Of a DNA stretch of 5,880 nucleotides, positions 4,979 to 5,880 are shown piece by piece. This DNA comes from Candidatus Latescibacterota bacterium. GTDB lineage: Bacteria > Latescibacterota > Latescibacteria > Latescibacterales > Latescibacteraceae. The DNA lies in the NCBI GenBank assembly GCA_018656855.1, contig JABHYP010000354.1:1-5880 (forward strand), written 5' to 3'. A model generated the notes under the pieces. It was not told the origin of the DNA, searched no databases, and saw only the letters and a list, made by a program, of their open reading frames with translations. The number at the start of each line of letters is the position of its first letter. The stretch's first letter is position 1. The translations under genes were made by a program, and so were the position numbers.

Positions 4979-5212
4979 TCACCTCCTTTCAAATAGATCC
5001 ATCTGTTTTAATTTTTCCACAGGCATATCACTGATAGACAGTTCCTGCCCGTCGAAGAACAATTCCCATCCTCCAATTACCAACGGCTTACCTTGACAGT
5101 TTTTTACTGAAATAAACGCGATAACCTCGCTTTCCAGATCGTCAATGGCCAAAGACATTCTTTTCCGGTATTGGAGGCTGGTTATCAGTCTGACAAATTG
5201 ATTGGGCGTCAT
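4979..5212 (-). CDS. Hypothetical 77-aa protein in the ArdC operon
   Basis: The start is ATG 5212 (MTPNQFVRLI), four bases after GGAGG; a TTG 15 bases upstream lies before the ribosome binding site and is rejected. The product has 77 residues, with a helical N-terminus rich in Arg/Lys (RKRM, about 16-19) and a central stretch likely to form beta strands (EVIAFISVKN, PLVIGGWELFF). The end is charged (EKLKQMDLFERR). There is no signal peptide or membrane helix, so it is probably cytoplasmic. I do not recognise its family. It starts 21 bp after the ArdC-like gene, and its last codons form the ribosome binding site of the next gene, so the three are co-transcribed and perhaps co-translated. Antirestriction or plasmid-maintenance accessory functions are possible by context only. 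Confidence 0.65.
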   Translation of the reverse strand: MTPNQFVRLITSLQYRKRMSLAIDDLESEVIAFISVKNCQGKPLVIGGWELFFDGQELSISDMPVEKLKQMDLFERR

Positions 5213-5233
5213 CGTGCCTCCATTCAAAAAGGG

Positions 5234-5880
5234 TTAATTGTTCAGAAATATTTGATTCAATACCTTTTCCGTATCAGATAATACCTTGAGGCACGCCGCG
5301 TGAGGGCTTATTCCAGCTTCTTCAGCATATCTTGCGATATACCGGGCGGAATTGCCGAAATGCTTTTCTCCGGATTTCCCGACAAGGCGGCACAGTGCCT
5401 GAGCGCATAGTTCGGCGGTTATTTCCTGAAACGGGTCTTGTCCAGGCGCAAGTTTTCCTTTGATTCTTTCGTGTCCGGCATGAGCAAGCTCGTGGAAAAA
5501 TGTCTTTTCCTCGGGTGTAGCCAGGGCGATTTCCTTCTTATCGTAAGCGAAATAGCCGTAATACCGGTAATCGCCGGGGATAGCTTTGACTGAAATGCCC
5601 CATTCCCTCGCCCGTTCCATGAGGGGCAATTCGGGAAGTTCAATCTTCTCGTAGTCAAGCGCTTCGCCGTCCGTATCTTCTACCCTAAAAATCGGACAGG
5701 CCATAAAGCCCTTGAGCGTTGTTTCCTCTTCGCCGGTCTTCTCGTTTTCTTCCGTTTTGATGTATGGAACAAGGATATGGAATGCCTTGGCCCCTTTTTT
5801 GACGTAACGGTTGGCCGTTTTCCATTGCTGGAATCCCCGCCCATCGGCTGTCCCGGCAAAGAATTGGAATGTCCGGTTGA
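5234..5880 (-). CDS. ArdC-like antirestriction protein: ssDNA-binding domain plus zincin metallopeptidase; 5' end outside window
   Basis: The frame is open to the right edge, giving 214 visible residues. ATG 5704 is internal, because clear family sequence continues upstream of it. The visible N-terminal part (FAGTADGRGFQQWKTANRYV, then KKGAKAFHILVPY) is the end of the ArdC-type N-terminal domain, where WKTANRYVKKGAKA matches the usual QWL/GARV-KGEK pattern. The C-terminal part is a zincin-like peptidase with HELAH at about 129-133 (5494-5480) and a likely third zinc ligand among Glu152/Glu156 in EITAELC. The end (SARYIARYAEEAG) is also typical. ArdC-type proteins bind single-stranded DNA and protect incoming plasmid DNA from host restriction. 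This one heads a three-gene operon. The active-site residues are intact. Confidence 0.85.
   Translation of the reverse strand, partial: NRTFQFFAGTADGRGFQQWKTANRYVKKGAKAFHILVPYIKTEENEKTGEEETTLKGFMACPIFRVEDTDGEALDYEKIELPELPLMERAREWGISVKAIPGDYRYYGYFAYDKKEIALATPEEKTFFHELAHAGHERIKGKLAPGQDPFQEITAELCAQALCRLVGKSGEKHFGNSARYIARYAEEAGISPHAACLKVLSDTEKVLNQIFLNN

Noticed and set aside
1..5880. CRISPR array, tRNA or rRNA gene
   Set aside because: I see no regularly spaced repeats, no cloverleaf with a TTC loop, and no rRNA-like conserved stretch on either strand.

Overview
This window is bacterial DNA of moderate to low GC. Every well-supported gene is read leftward, on the minus strand. The mixture suggests an accessory, mobile-element-rich region: an ArdC-like antirestriction protein, a catalytic-domain-only tyrosine recombinase, a type IV secretion (T4SS) pilin, a group IIC intron scrap and a broken response regulator. 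Most genes have clear AGGAGG-type ribosome binding sites, and the intergenic gaps hold sigma70-like promoters and hairpin/T-tract terminators. Small pilins of this type are frequent in Patescibacteria (CPR), but nothing else fixes the phylum, so I leave it open.

Layout, right to left in the direction of transcription. (1) 5880-4792: a three-gene operon of ArdC-like protein (5' end outside the window), an unknown 77-aa protein and a 59-aa DUF736-like protein. A strong promoter overlaps the last stop codon, and two hairpins and a T-tract follow. Together these look like a ~76-nt small RNA gene (4760-4685). (2) 4613-4294: a ~300-bp purine-rich segment with no convincing gene, bounded by two inverted copies of a 28-bp site built as 11-bp arm, 6-bp spacer (CATCAG in both) and 11-bp arm. 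The left copy lies in the 5' end of the recombinase reading frame. (3) 4337-3058: the recombinase, a 17-codon CxxC mini-ORF and a five-helix membrane protein. (4) 3050-1992: promoter, palindrome, and a secreted TPR protein with its own terminator. (5) 1892-1512: an orphan T4SS-type pilin. (6) 1516-1114: a frameshifted receiver-domain remnant, its terminator, and a 181-nt 5' fragment of a group IIC intron placed just behind that terminator. (7) 1093-1: promoter and N-terminal part of a KinB-like membrane sensor kinase that runs off the left edge.

The most interesting signal is item 2. A Fim/Xer-like recombinase of about 200 residues lies beside two inverted 28-bp sites with identical spacers, about 290 bp apart. 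This has the layout of a site-specific DNA inversion switch that could change expression of the recombinase and the membrane protein below it. This is inference from sequence architecture only. The second is the promoter-hairpin-terminator unit at 4685-4795, a good candidate for an undescribed small RNA.
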